This document shows, piece by piece, positions 8,171 through 16,124 of a DNA stretch of 27,961 bases (its first letter is position 1; each line of letters begins with the position of its first letter). This DNA comes from Cycloclasticus sp. (GTDB taxonomy: Bacteria; Pseudomonadota; Gammaproteobacteria; Methylococcales; Cycloclasticaceae). The notes under the pieces were generated by a model, which worked only from the letters and a program-made list of their open reading frames with translations, was not told where the DNA came from and made no database searches. Position numbers and translations under genes: made by a program. The DNA is taken from the NCBI GenBank assembly GCA_018066825.1, contig JAGPVU010000189.1, forward strand, positions 1 through 27,961. The letters run 5' to 3'.

Positions 8171-9346
8171 TTATAACTCACCATATGAATGTAAGCCGGA
8201 TAAAAACATATTGACCCCTAAAAAGGCAAATAAGGTCACAAACAAACCCACTATCGCCCATGCCGCCATTGGCTTACCGCGCCAACCTTTGGTTAGGCGC
8301 ATATGCAGCCAAGCAGCGTAATTAAGCCAAACTATCAGCGCCCATGTTTCCTTAGGATCCCAAGACCAATACCCACCCCAAGCTTCTGCTGCCCATAACG
8401 CGCCTAAAATCGTAGCCAGGGTAAAAAACGCAAAACCAAGTGCAATCGATTTGTACATTAAGTCATCTAACACATCCAACTCGGGCAAGGTCATTGCCAG
8501 GCTTTTGCTGTCGCCTTTCTCAGCGTTAAAACGAATAAGATAAGCCACCGCGACCATAGCCGCCAAAGCAAATGCGCCGTAGCCGATAAAGTTTGCTGGT
8601 ACGTGGATTTTCATCCAATAGCTTTTAAGTGCCGGCACCAAGGGCTGAATGTCTGCTGCCTGCCGGTCAAAGGTGTACCACAACAAAAAAGCGACCGCCG
8701 CGCTAATCACCAACAACACAAAGCCACCCAAGACGCGCGTTTGATATCGACGCTCGTAAAATAAATACAGTAAGGCGGTAATAATGGAAAACAAAATAAA
8801 CACTTCGTACAAATTACTGACTGGAATATGACCTACGTCTAAACCAATAAGGTAGGATTCGCGCCATCTGACCATTAGGCCAACGAAGCCCATAGTCGTT
8901 GCCGACCATGTCATTGCCGAGGCTACTTTAGCGGTAAAATCAGAACGCATGATGAATGCGGTAAAATAAGTAACCGTGGCCAACACATACAAAGCACTCA
9001 TCCACATAATCGCTGATTGACTAGACACTAGAAATCGTAGGAAAAAGTCGACCTCCGCATCAGCCAAACCGTTCACATATCGACTAATCCCAAATAGACT
9101 TAAAACAAATACCGATAACGACAACTGCCGTATCGCCTTCCAATGCCAGCCTAGCACGATTAAACTAACTGACGAAGCCACTAGAATAACCTTCTCGTAA
9201 ACATCCATTAACGGCGCGTAGTTTGTGTAGGCGTAGGCCGTCGATACCACGATAACAATCGACCATAACCAGTCAAACAGATTTAAACCTTTCCAGAAGG
9301 AATCCCGCTCTAATTCATTTTTTAATGCTGCTTGTATACTCGTCAT
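8171..9346 (-). CDS. ccsB: System II cytochrome c biogenesis protein CcsB/CcsA (haem handling)
   Basis: A polytopic membrane protein that, with ResB, carries haem across the membrane and attaches it to CXXCH motifs of apocytochromes. The 391-residue protein has about eight hydrophobic segments. The tryptophan-rich WWD signature WGGYWSWDPKETWAL lies near 315-335. A long N-terminal region with extra membrane helices precedes the core, as in other proteobacterial CcsB proteins. It follows resB by 11 bp, so the two are co-transcribed. The gene is called ccsA or ccsB depending on the lineage. Confidence 0.93.
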   Translation of the reverse strand: MTSIQAALKNELERDSFWKGLNLFDWLWSIVIVVSTAYAYTNYAPLMDVYEKVILVASSVSLIVLGWHWKAIRQLSLSVFVLSLFGISRYVNGLADAEVDFFLRFLVSSQSAIMWMSALYVLATVTYFTAFIMRSDFTAKVASAMTWSATTMGFVGLMVRWRESYLIGLDVGHIPVSNLYEVFILFSIITALLYLFYERRYQTRVLGGFVLLVISAAVAFLLWYTFDRQAADIQPLVPALKSYWMKIHVPANFIGYGAFALAAMVAVAYLIRFNAEKGDSKSLAMTLPELDVLDDLMYKSIALGFAFFTLATILGALWAAEAWGGYWSWDPKETWALIVWLNYAAWLHMRLTKGWRGKPMAAWAIVGLFVTLFAFLGVNMFLSGLHSYGEL

Positions 9347-9357
9347 AGTTATTTACC

Positions 9358-11343
9358 TCACGTCGTTAATACACGTTCAAATTGCGCCTGTATTTGACGA
9401 AATTGACCCGCAAAATCCAAACCATTTCTCTCCGAATGACCGGCAAAAACAATACTCACCCCTTCTTTGGTTTCCTGCAATCTAAGCCATAAGCGTTGCT
9501 GAGGTGCATAGAACATTAAAAATACCCCCAAAATCAACATCGCACAACCAGGGTAAACCAAAAATTTACCTGGTGCCTTGGCTATTTGCAGGCCACTGGC
9601 TTGCTTATGTTCAAAATTAACCAGTTGAAAATATACTGGCGAGCCGTATCGCGTAATCGCACCAATCGCGGCCGATGCATCATCAAAAAAAGCGGCCTTT
9701 TTTTCATCAATCCCTAAGCTGGTATCCACACCTTCATCCGCCAACACCTCCACGTAAACGGCGCCGAGAATTTGCTGCAAAACCCTAACGTACAATTGAG
9801 CCACCTCTTCACGCTTCTCCACTGGCACGTTTTTATCGACCTGCGACATCACCCCGTCGATACCCTCTTGCATAAACAGTTCTACTAACTTAAGCATCGC
9901 TTGGTTAAATTGAGCGCTGTCTTTCGTAGGCAGCGGCTGGTCCAAGATACCTTGTTTAGCCACTACTTTTTGTAATACATCTTGATCATTTAATAAGCGT
10001 AGAAACGTATTGAAACGCCCCAAACCGCCTGCCTCATCCATAGGAATATACAAGTAACGAAATTCCTCAGCAGGCGAACTTCTAACACCGCTTAAATAAT
10101 AATAGGCACCCGCTCTTTCAATCGGCAGCATATAGTTCAAGAACTCTTTAGCTGCACCCGTTTTATCACGCATTTTAAATTGCACACTGGGCCCAACGTT
10201 TTGAAACTTTTTTGCCGGATCTTGCGAGGGGTTAATATTAAATAGACGAAAATCTGACGTTTCTAACACCCAAGGTTGAGCAGCCAAGTTTATTTGTACA
10301 TCATCTCCAACCGTTACGTTTAATGTTTGCTGCTGATTATCGCCGCCAGACAATGGCCATGCTTGCAACTCCAAGTTAGAGCCCCCATCGGAAAAACTCG
10401 CTTGATAGATAGAATAACCGTCGTAGATTAACGGGTGATTAACAGAAATGGTTTGTTCAAGCGGCTCGGCGAGCCGCGGATCGTGTAGCAGTAAATCACT
10501 CTCAAATGACTTCGGCTGCCCGCTAGCATAGTGCTCAATTCTAAAGTCTTTCACTTCGATAGAAAAAGGTAAGCCTTGAACTAAGTAACCCTCTTTGTAG
10601 TTAATAAATAATACGTTTGATTGACTGCCTTCTGGCACAGAAACGCTACCGCGGAAGGATAGATTATCCAACCCCAAACGACTGATCATCGGCACTTCAT
10701 TGGCGGGTATATTTTCTGTTTCAGGTACGATTTGCCCAAGCATTTCTTTGGCTTTTAAAATGGCATTACCATCAATTAAGCCACCAATACAAATCAACAC
10801 AATAGCCACGTGTGTGAGCACATAGCCCAATCGACTCCCCGCTCCCTTCATTCCCGCAACAAGACGAAAACTGCCCGTTACTGTTGTACGCGCAGAAAAG
10901 CCGTTGTGGGGCAAAATTTGCTGTGCTACTTGCTGCACTTCATCCAGTGAGCGTTTAAGTTGCCAACTGAAACTGTTGGGCATTTTTTGCAAGGTTTCAA
11001 GCTGTATGGATTGCCGGTATTCGCGCATTTCACGCAGCATACCTGGTGCATTTCTATACACGCAGGTACTGGTCGAAACAACCAAGAAAAATAAAATAAG
11101 CAAAAACCAGCTGGCCGAATACACATCGTACAAGCCCAACTGCTGAAAAATCTCAAACCAGAAAGGTCCAAACTTTATGACGTAATCTGTATAAGGCTGG
11201 TTTTGTTGCAACACCGTCCCAATGATCGAGGCGATAGAAAGCGCCAGCAACAAGGTAATTGCCAAGTTCATTGAACCCAAAAAATTCAACCAGACAGCTG
11301 ATTTTTTTGGTTTTTTTAACGGTTCCGCGGATTGTTTATACAT
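9358..11343 (-). CDS. resB: System II cytochrome c biogenesis protein ResB
   Basis: Partner of CcsB/CcsA in the cytochrome c synthetase complex. The 661-residue protein has membrane segments at about 20-46, 78-96 and 170-192, a large periplasmic domain of about 400 residues, and a last membrane helix near 590-612 (FLVYPGCAMLILGVFLMFYAP). This is the ResB layout. No clear Shine-Dalgarno precedes the ATG. It lies 92 bp after the cytochrome c4 gene, with a terminator in between, so its expression is either read-through or from an unrecognised promoter. Thiol-reducing partners of this system (CcdA/DsbD, ResA-like) are not in the window. Confidence 0.93.
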   Translation of the reverse strand: MYKQSAEPLKKPKKSAVWLNFLGSMNLAITLLLALSIASIIGTVLQQNQPYTDYVIKFGPFWFEIFQQLGLYDVYSASWFLLILFFLVVSTSTCVYRNAPGMLREMREYRQSIQLETLQKMPNSFSWQLKRSLDEVQQVAQQILPHNGFSARTTVTGSFRLVAGMKGAGSRLGYVLTHVAIVLICIGGLIDGNAILKAKEMLGQIVPETENIPANEVPMISRLGLDNLSFRGSVSVPEGSQSNVLFINYKEGYLVQGLPFSIEVKDFRIEHYASGQPKSFESDLLLHDPRLAEPLEQTISVNHPLIYDGYSIYQASFSDGGSNLELQAWPLSGGDNQQQTLNVTVGDDVQINLAAQPWVLETSDFRLFNINPSQDPAKKFQNVGPSVQFKMRDKTGAAKEFLNYMLPIERAGAYYYLSGVRSSPAEEFRYLYIPMDEAGGLGRFNTFLRLLNDQDVLQKVVAKQGILDQPLPTKDSAQFNQAMLKLVELFMQEGIDGVMSQVDKNVPVEKREEVAQLYVRVLQQILGAVYVEVLADEGVDTSLGIDEKKAAFFDDASAAIGAITRYGSPVYFQLVNFEHKQASGLQIAKAPGKFLVYPGCAMLILGVFLMFYAPQQRLWLRLQETKEGVSIVFAGHSERNGLDFAGQFRQIQAQFERVLTT

Positions 11344-11391
11344 AGAATAGGATGATAAAAAAACCCCATGCCGAACGCACAGATCTTAATG

Positions 11392-11420
11392 AAAAAAGGG
11401 CAACAAAGTCGCCCTTTTTG
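11392..11420 (-). terminator. Terminator between cytochrome c4 and resB
   Basis: AAAAAGGGC (11393-11401) pairs with GCCCTTTTT (11411-11419) around a nine-base loop. T runs leave the stem in both directions, so it could work on either strand. It begins 16 bp after the cytochrome c4 stop and would limit transcription into resB-ccsB-dsbA. Confidence 0.78.
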
Positions 11421-11435
11421 TAACGAAAAAGCGGC

Positions 11436-12041
11436 CTAGTGTAAGCCAGAAATATAAGAAGAGACTGCTTCAATCTCTTTGTTGCTCATTCGACCGGCGA
11501 TATCTCTCATCATCGCTTGGTGATCGTTATCACGAGTTTCTGCTTTAAAGTCTTTTAGCGCTTTTTCTAAGTACGCAGCATGCTGACCGCCAATACGAGG
11601 GAAACGTGCTGGCGCACTGCCTGCACCATTAGGTCCGTGACAGGCAATACATGCCGGCAAACCATTGTCGACCTTACCACCGCGGTACAGTTTTTCGCCC
11701 AATTTAATTTTATCTGCACTCGCCGCCTCAACGGTAGAAGGCACACTGGCAAAAAACGCAGCAATATTTTCAATATCGACATCGCTCAAACCAATAACCA
11801 TCGGCGCCATAGTCGCGTCATTTCTACTTTTATTTTGAAAGTCGCGTAACTCTTTTTCAATATAAAACGCATGCTGGCCTGCCAATTTTGGCCATACTGG
11901 ATTTTGGCTATTGCCATTAGGTCCGTGGCACCCTGCACACACTGCCACTTTAGCTCGTCCCGCTTCAATATCACCTGCAGCAAACGCATTGACTGATATC
12001 AATGCAGCTAAAAAACAAAAACTTAAAACATTTAATTTCAT
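11436..12041 (-). CDS. Cytochrome c4 (dihaem)
   Basis: A periplasmic dihaem electron carrier that passes electrons from the bc1 complex towards terminal oxidases such as cbb3. The 201-residue protein has a signal peptide (about 1-22) and two homologous halves. The haem motifs are CAGCH at 35-39 and CIACH at 131-135. Later methionines in MAPMVIGLS and MMRDIAG are candidates for axial ligands. The ATG at 12041 is preferred to an in-frame TTG at 12053. It sits 20 bp after a second cytochrome gene and upstream of the maturation genes it depends on. Gene symbol cc4 is used in Pseudomonas. Confidence 0.94.
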   Translation of the reverse strand: MKLNVLSFCFLAALISVNAFAAGDIEAGRAKVAVCAGCHGPNGNSQNPVWPKLAGQHAFYIEKELRDFQNKSRNDATMAPMVIGLSDVDIENIAAFFASVPSTVEAASADKIKLGEKLYRGGKVDNGLPACIACHGPNGAGSAPARFPRIGGQHAAYLEKALKDFKAETRDNDHQAMMRDIAGRMSNKEIEAVSSYISGLH

Positions 12042-12061
12042 TCCTAATTCCAACCTATTAA

Positions 12062-12364
12062 TTACTTAATACCGGCATAATACGCCGCAAGATTAGCTAC
12101 GTCACTATCCGTTAACGCGGCCATCATGGCTTGCATAGTAGGGTCTTTGCGTTTAGCCGAACGAAAATCATTCATTTGCTTTGCCAAATATTGTTCTTTT
12201 TGCCCAGCCAAATTAGGGTACAGCCCCATTGGGCTTATACCAGCCGCACCATGGCATGCAGCACATTGCGCTGATTTTGCCTTACCTGCTGCAGCATCAC
12301 CCGCCATTGAGTTAGCCGATGCTAGTAACATTAAACTTACTATCGTTAACGAGGTTCTACCCAT
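12062..12364 (-). CDS. Small monohaem cytochrome c (c5/c553-like)
   Basis: A 100-residue periplasmic cytochrome with a signal peptide (about 1-21, ending NSMAGD), one haem motif CAACH at 34-38 and candidate axial methionines in TMQAMMAALTD. It resembles one half of cytochrome c4, suggesting relation by duplication. A GGAG ribosome site lies eight bases before the ATG. It is the first gene of the minus-strand cytochrome block and is divergent from engB. A cytochrome gene also occupies this position in Pseudomonas. The exact electron partners cannot be told from sequence. Confidence 0.9.
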   Translation of the reverse strand: MGRTSLTIVSLMLLASANSMAGDAAAGKAKSAQCAACHGAAGISPMGLYPNLAGQKEQYLAKQMNDFRSAKRKDPTMQAMMAALTDSDVANLAAYYAGIK

Positions 12365-12394
12365 CTTTATTTCTCCAAAATCTATTGATCTAAT

Positions 12395-12400
12395 AGTATA
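12395..12400 (-). promoter_or_regulatory. Possible -10 box for the cytochrome block
   Basis: The minus strand reads TATACT 31 bases before the cytochrome ATG. No convincing -35 lies at 16-18 bases. It is in the 159 bp region shared with the divergent engB, where TACAAT (about 12491) is a similar weak candidate for engB. Confidence 0.3.
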
Positions 12401-12523
12401 TGCAAGTGCAGATTTTACAATAAAACTACCTACAGTTTAGTTTTTTATCTGACATTTATTGTCACCAACATTCAATTTACTGTCTCCGGTACAATAGGGT
12501 AACTTGTAAACGGCCTATAAATC

Positions 12524-13126
12524 ATGAATCCTCTTTATCACCGAGCTGCGTTTATGCTCAGCGCACCCAATCTGCAAACGACGCCTGAAGGTATCGACTA
12601 CGAAGTCGCCTTTGCTGGCCGGTCGAACGCTGGAAAATCCAGCGCCATCAACACATTGTGTAACCAGAAAAGCTTGGCCAGGACCAGCAAAACGCCAGGC
12701 AGAACACAAGAACTGGTGTACTTTAAGCTAGATGAAAGGCGCTGCTTAGTTGATCTCCCCGGTTATGGTTACGCTAAAGTACCCCTTAATGTTCAATTAA
12801 AGTGGCAGAAAGAACTTGAGCGCTACATGGAAAAGAGAAAAGCGCTCAATGGCCTTGTGTTACTGGTCGATATTCGCCGCTCTCTAGCAGAATACGACTT
12901 GCAGATGATTAACTACGCCGCACATTTAAATTTGGACGTCTTTATTGCTTTAACTAAGGCCGATAAACTCAATCGCAACGGCGCAAAAAACACCTTATTT
13001 GCTGTGCAAAAACAGCTCAAGGATTCAACCGCAACAACCCAGGTCGAATTATTTTCTTCATTAAAGAAAGAAGGGATCGAACAACTGCATCATTGGTTAG
13101 ACGCGCACCTTGACGAGCCTAAATAA
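12524..13126 (+). CDS. engB: Ribosome biogenesis GTP-binding protein EngB (YsxC/YihA)
   Basis: An essential small GTPase that helps assemble the large ribosomal subunit. The 200-residue protein has G1 GRSNAGKS at 32-39, the G2 threonine region KTPGRTQ at 56-62, G3 DLPGYG at 77-82 and G4 TKAD at 144-147. Length and motif spacing match the family. No clear ribosome site precedes the ATG. It faces polA (convergent) across a 203 bp gap holding an RNA gene, the same arrangement as yihA-spf-polA in E. coli. Confidence 0.95.
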   Translation: MNPLYHRAAFMLSAPNLQTTPEGIDYEVAFAGRSNAGKSSAINTLCNQKSLARTSKTPGRTQELVYFKLDERRCLVDLPGYGYAKVPLNVQLKWQKELERYMEKRKALNGLVLLVDIRRSLAEYDLQMINYAAHLNLDVFIALTKADKLNRNGAKNTLFAVQKQLKDSTATTQVELFSSLKKEGIEQLHHWLDAHLDEPK

Positions 13127-13131
13127 AGCAT

Positions 13132-13158
13132 AAAAAAAGCCTCGTAGTCGAGGCTTAA
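13132..13158 (-). terminator. Rho-independent terminator of the polA-engB intergenic RNA
   Basis: AAGCCTCG (13137-13144) pairs perfectly with CGAGGCTT (13149-13156) around a four-base loop. On the minus strand seven T residues follow. It starts just past the engB stop on the opposite strand. No T run follows on the plus strand, so it ends minus-strand transcripts. Confidence 0.88.
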
Positions 13159-13231
13159 GGTCTGGCCGTCAATGGCCAGAAGAACCTGCTCAAGGGAAGG
13201 GGGAGGGAGAGCAAGCTATGTCTAACGACAC
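13132..13231 (-). ncRNA. Candidate small RNA at the Spot 42/ErsA locus (C-rich loop)
   Basis: About 100 nt on the minus strand, end fixed by the terminator and start inferred from the promoter-like boxes at 13237-13263. In 5' to 3' order the RNA can form: a small hairpin (UGUC-GUUA-GACA); a stem GCUUGCUC/GAGCAGGU (eight pairs with two G-U) carrying a 17-nt loop made only of C and U (13192-13208, UCCCUCCCCCUUCCCUU); a perfect seven-pair hairpin UCUGGCC/GGCCAGA (13161-13180); and the terminator hairpin. Spot 42 (spf) in E. coli and ErsA in Pseudomonas are trans-acting RNAs encoded between polA and the engB homologue. Position and orientation agree. Sequence homology to either was not tested, so functional equivalence is inferred. 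Confidence 0.75.
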
Positions 13232-13236
13232 ATCAG

Positions 13237-13263
13237 TTCGACACCCACTTGAAGCAAAAGTTC
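13237..13263 (-). promoter_or_regulatory. Sigma-E/AlgU-type promoter for the small RNA
   Basis: On the minus strand GAACTT (13263-13258) is followed after 16 bases by TCGAA (13241-13237). This fits the extracytoplasmic-stress sigma pattern GAACTT-N16/17-TCnnA. No good sigma-70 pair was seen nearby. The inferred start is about 13231. Confidence 0.5.
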
Positions 13264-13288
13264 AACCTCACGTTACATGCCCCATCGA

Positions 13289-13310
13289 GCAAGCATTGGA
13301 ACGAGCTTGC
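13289..13310 (-). repeat. Inverted repeat just downstream of polA
   Basis: GCAAGC (13289-13294) and GCTTGC (13305-13310) form a six-pair stem around ten bases. No T run follows on either strand. It lies between the polA stop and the small RNA promoter. The octamer GCTTGCTC recurs in the C-rich-loop stem of the RNA (minus strand, 13216-13209). Confidence 0.35.
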
Positions 13311-13329
13311 CCGCCTCAAAACAACAAAA

Positions 13330-16044
13330 CTAGTGCGCTTGATCCCAATTTTTTCCCGTGCCTACATCCACAATTAACGGCACATCTAAACACGCAGCAG
13401 CACCCATTTTTTGCTTGATAGTCTTTCTGGCTTGCTCTAAATAACTCTCCTCCACTTCAAAAACCAACTCATCATGTACTTGCATTACCATCCGCACCGG
13501 TGGCTTATCGGTTTGCAACCAGCCATCTACCGACAGCATGGCGAGTTTAATGATATCCGCCGCCGTGCCCTGCATCGGGGCGTTAATCGCAGTTCGTTCA
13601 GCGTATTGCCTGAGCTGACCATTTTTTGCATTAATATCCGGTAAATACAGGCGTCGCCCAAACAGCGTTTCAATATAGCCTTGTTCACGCGCCAGTTCGC
13701 GCGTGTCGTCCATGTATTTTTTCACCCCTGGATAACGATCAAAATACAGGTCGATATAACCTTGTGCCGAGCCACGATCAATATCCAATTGCTTCGCCAA
13801 CCCAAAAGCGGACATACCATAAATCAAACCAAAGTTAATCGCTTTTGCAGACCGTCGCTGGTGATCTTCCACCTGGTCCAAGGACACACCAAATACTTCT
13901 GCCGCAGTCGCCTTATGGACATCCAGGCCATCTTTAAACGCCTGTAACAGGCCCACGTCTTGTGATAAATGCGCCATGATACGCAGTTCGATTTGCGAAT
14001 AATCGGCCGCCAACACGGTATACCCAGGCTCGGCGACAAAGGCTTGTCGAATGCGACGCCCCTCTTCAGTTCTCACCGGAATATTTTGTAAATTAGGATC
14101 CGACGACGACAAACGCCCTGTTGCCGCGACGGCCTGATGGTAGGAGGTATGCACGCGCCCAGTGACTGGATTGATCTGTTTCGGCAATTTATCGGTATAG
14201 GTCGACTTCAATTTACTGAGGCTACGGTGCTCAAGAATTAATCGTGGTAAGGGGAAATCGATCGCTAGCTCTTGCATCACGGTTTCTGCTGTTGACGGTT
14301 GGCCTTTCGGCGTTTTTTTCAACACCGGCAAGCCTAATTTATCGTATAAAATTTCTTGGATCTGTTTCGGTGACCCTAAATTAAAAGGCTGCCCTGCGAC
14401 TTGGTGGGCCTGCGTTTCAAGCACTTGAATTTTACCCGCCAATTCGTGGCTCTGCTTTAGCAGCATCTCAGCGTCAACTAAGACCCCACCTTGTTCCATG
14501 CGCGCCAACACAGGCACCAGTGGCATCTCAATGGTCTCATACACCGTTTGCAGAGGCTTGATAGCACCCAATTTTTTAAATAGCTGCTGGTGTAAACGCA
14601 AAGTAACATCGGCGTCTTCAGCGGCATACGGCGCCGCTAGTTCGATCGCCACTTGATCAAAACAAATTTGCTTGGCGCCTTTGCCCGCGAGCGCTTCGTA
14701 ATGAATGGTTTGCTGACCGAGGTATTTGTCAGCCAAGGCGTCCATATTATGCCGTGTGGCCGTACTATTAAACACATATGACTGCAGCATCGTATCGTGC
14801 TTAATCCCCCGCAGATAAATGCCGTGATTGGCTAACACATTGGCATCATATTTGAGGTTTTGACCGACTTTAAATACCGCGTCCGATTCTAATAGGGGCT
14901 TTAGCTGGTCTAGCACCCACTGCCTAGACAGCTGTTCTGGTGCGCCGGGGTACTGGTGCGCCACAGGCACATAAGCGGCATGTCCCGCCTCTACTGCAAA
15001 TGACACACCCACAATCAGGGCTTTGGTGTAATCCAAGCTGGTTGTCTCGGTATCAAAGGCGAACAGCTCGGCTTTTGCTAGCACCGCCAGCCAACGATTA
15101 AAATCTGACTCGCTCAGTAGGGTCTCTACCTTAAGCTCGATTGCTGGCGGTGGCGTATCGTCAGCAACCACCAGCTGTGCACTGCTAACCGCTCCACCTT
15201 GCAGCTGTTTTAACCAGCTTTTAAACTCGAAATGGCTCAGCATCTCACGCAAGCTGTCTACATCTTGCTCGGCCCTAACTAACTCTTCCGGCGCTTCGTG
15301 CAACGGCACATCGCAACGGATAGTGACTAACTCTTTAGACAGCGGAATTGCGTCGATATGATCACGCAGGCTTTCACCCACCTTGCCTTTTATTTCATCA
15401 GCACGGGCAATCACACCATCCAACGAACCGTATTCATTAATCCACTTAGCTGCTGTTTTTGGCCCCACTTTGGGTATCCCCGGAATATTATCTGAGGTGT
15501 CGCCCATTAAAGCGAGATAATCAATAATCCTGTTTGCCGGCACACCGAATTTTTCGATCACACCAGCCTCATCAAGCCACTGATTATTCATCGTATTAAT
15601 CAGCGAGATTTTATCCGTGACCAATTGCGCAATGTCTTTATCGCCGGTCGAAATAATCACTTGAAGTCCCGCCGCTTGAGCCTGTTGCGCCAGTGTGCCG
15701 ATCACGTCGTCCGCCTCCACGCCTTCTTCCATGACCAAGGGCAATCCCATTGCTTTAATCAACTTATGCAGCGGCTTTATTTGCTCTCTTAATTCGTCCG
15801 GCATGCTGGCGCGGTTGGCCTTATACTCCGCATACAAATCGTTGCGAAAAGTTTTACCGGGGGCGTCAAAAATCACCCCAAAATAAGCGTCCGGGTAGCT
15901 GTCGACCAGCTTTTTCAACATATTGGCCACCCCTAAGATGGCATTGGTGTACTCGCCTTTTGAGTTAGTCAATAAGGGCAAAGCATGGTACGCACGAAAC
16001 AAGTAAGAAGAACCATCGACCAACACTAACTTTTTTTCTGTCAT
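13330..16044 (-). CDS. polA: DNA polymerase I
   Basis: Fills gaps and removes RNA primers during replication and repair. The 904-residue protein has three domains. An N-terminal 5' nuclease (about 1-290) starts LVDGSSYLFRAYHAL and contains MGDTSDNIPGIPKVGPKTA. A 3'-5' proofreading exonuclease (about 310-510) keeps the acidic motifs FDTETTSLD, QNLKYD and YAAEDAD, so proofreading should be active. The C-terminal polymerase has motif A AADYSQIELR, O-helix RRSAKAINFGLIYG and motif C QVHDELVFEVEE. Length is near the 928 of E. coli Pol I. It converges with engB and diverges from the LOG gene. Identification is secure. Confidence 0.98.
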   Translation of the reverse strand: MTEKKLVLVDGSSYLFRAYHALPLLTNSKGEYTNAILGVANMLKKLVDSYPDAYFGVIFDAPGKTFRNDLYAEYKANRASMPDELREQIKPLHKLIKAMGLPLVMEEGVEADDVIGTLAQQAQAAGLQVIISTGDKDIAQLVTDKISLINTMNNQWLDEAGVIEKFGVPANRIIDYLALMGDTSDNIPGIPKVGPKTAAKWINEYGSLDGVIARADEIKGKVGESLRDHIDAIPLSKELVTIRCDVPLHEAPEELVRAEQDVDSLREMLSHFEFKSWLKQLQGGAVSSAQLVVADDTPPPAIELKVETLLSESDFNRWLAVLAKAELFAFDTETTSLDYTKALIVGVSFAVEAGHAAYVPVAHQYPGAPEQLSRQWVLDQLKPLLESDAVFKVGQNLKYDANVLANHGIYLRGIKHDTMLQSYVFNSTATRHNMDALADKYLGQQTIHYEALAGKGAKQICFDQVAIELAAPYAAEDADVTLRLHQQLFKKLGAIKPLQTVYETIEMPLVPVLARMEQGGVLVDAEMLLKQSHELAGKIQVLETQAHQVAGQPFNLGSPKQIQEILYDKLGLPVLKKTPKGQPSTAETVMQELAIDFPLPRLILEHRSLSKLKSTYTDKLPKQINPVTGRVHTSYHQAVAATGRLSSSDPNLQNIPVRTEEGRRIRQAFVAEPGYTVLAADYSQIELRIMAHLSQDVGLLQAFKDGLDVHKATAAEVFGVSLDQVEDHQRRSAKAINFGLIYGMSAFGLAKQLDIDRGSAQGYIDLYFDRYPGVKKYMDDTRELAREQGYIETLFGRRLYLPDINAKNGQLRQYAERTAINAPMQGTAADIIKLAMLSVDGWLQTDKPPVRMVMQVHDELVFEVEESYLEQARKTIKQKMGAAACLDVPLIVDVGTGKNWDQAH

Positions 16045-16072
16045 CTAATTATCCGATTTTTATTATTCGGCG

Positions 16073-16078
16073 ATTATA
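16073..16078 (-). promoter_or_regulatory. Possible -10 box for polA (bidirectional AT element)
   Basis: The minus strand reads TATAAT 29 bases before the polA ATG. The overlapping plus-strand bases 16075-16080 read TATACT, 45 bases before the LOG gene. Neither has a good -35, so both calls are weak. Confidence 0.35.
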
Positions 16079-16124
16079 CTGTCTAGCACAGTAAGATGTT
16101 ATCTCGAACCACGAAGGACACATT

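Noticed and set aside
13194..13209. G-quadruplex on the plus strand (GGGAAGGGGGAGGG)
   Set aside because: Only three G tracts of three or more are present; the C-rich loop of the minus-strand RNA explains the composition better.
13218..13418. 66-codon open frame on the plus strand with a G-rich ribosome-site-like sequence in front of its ATG
   Set aside because: It runs antisense into the 3' end of polA, shows no recognisable domain, and its G-rich leader is explained as the complement of the small RNA's C-rich loop.
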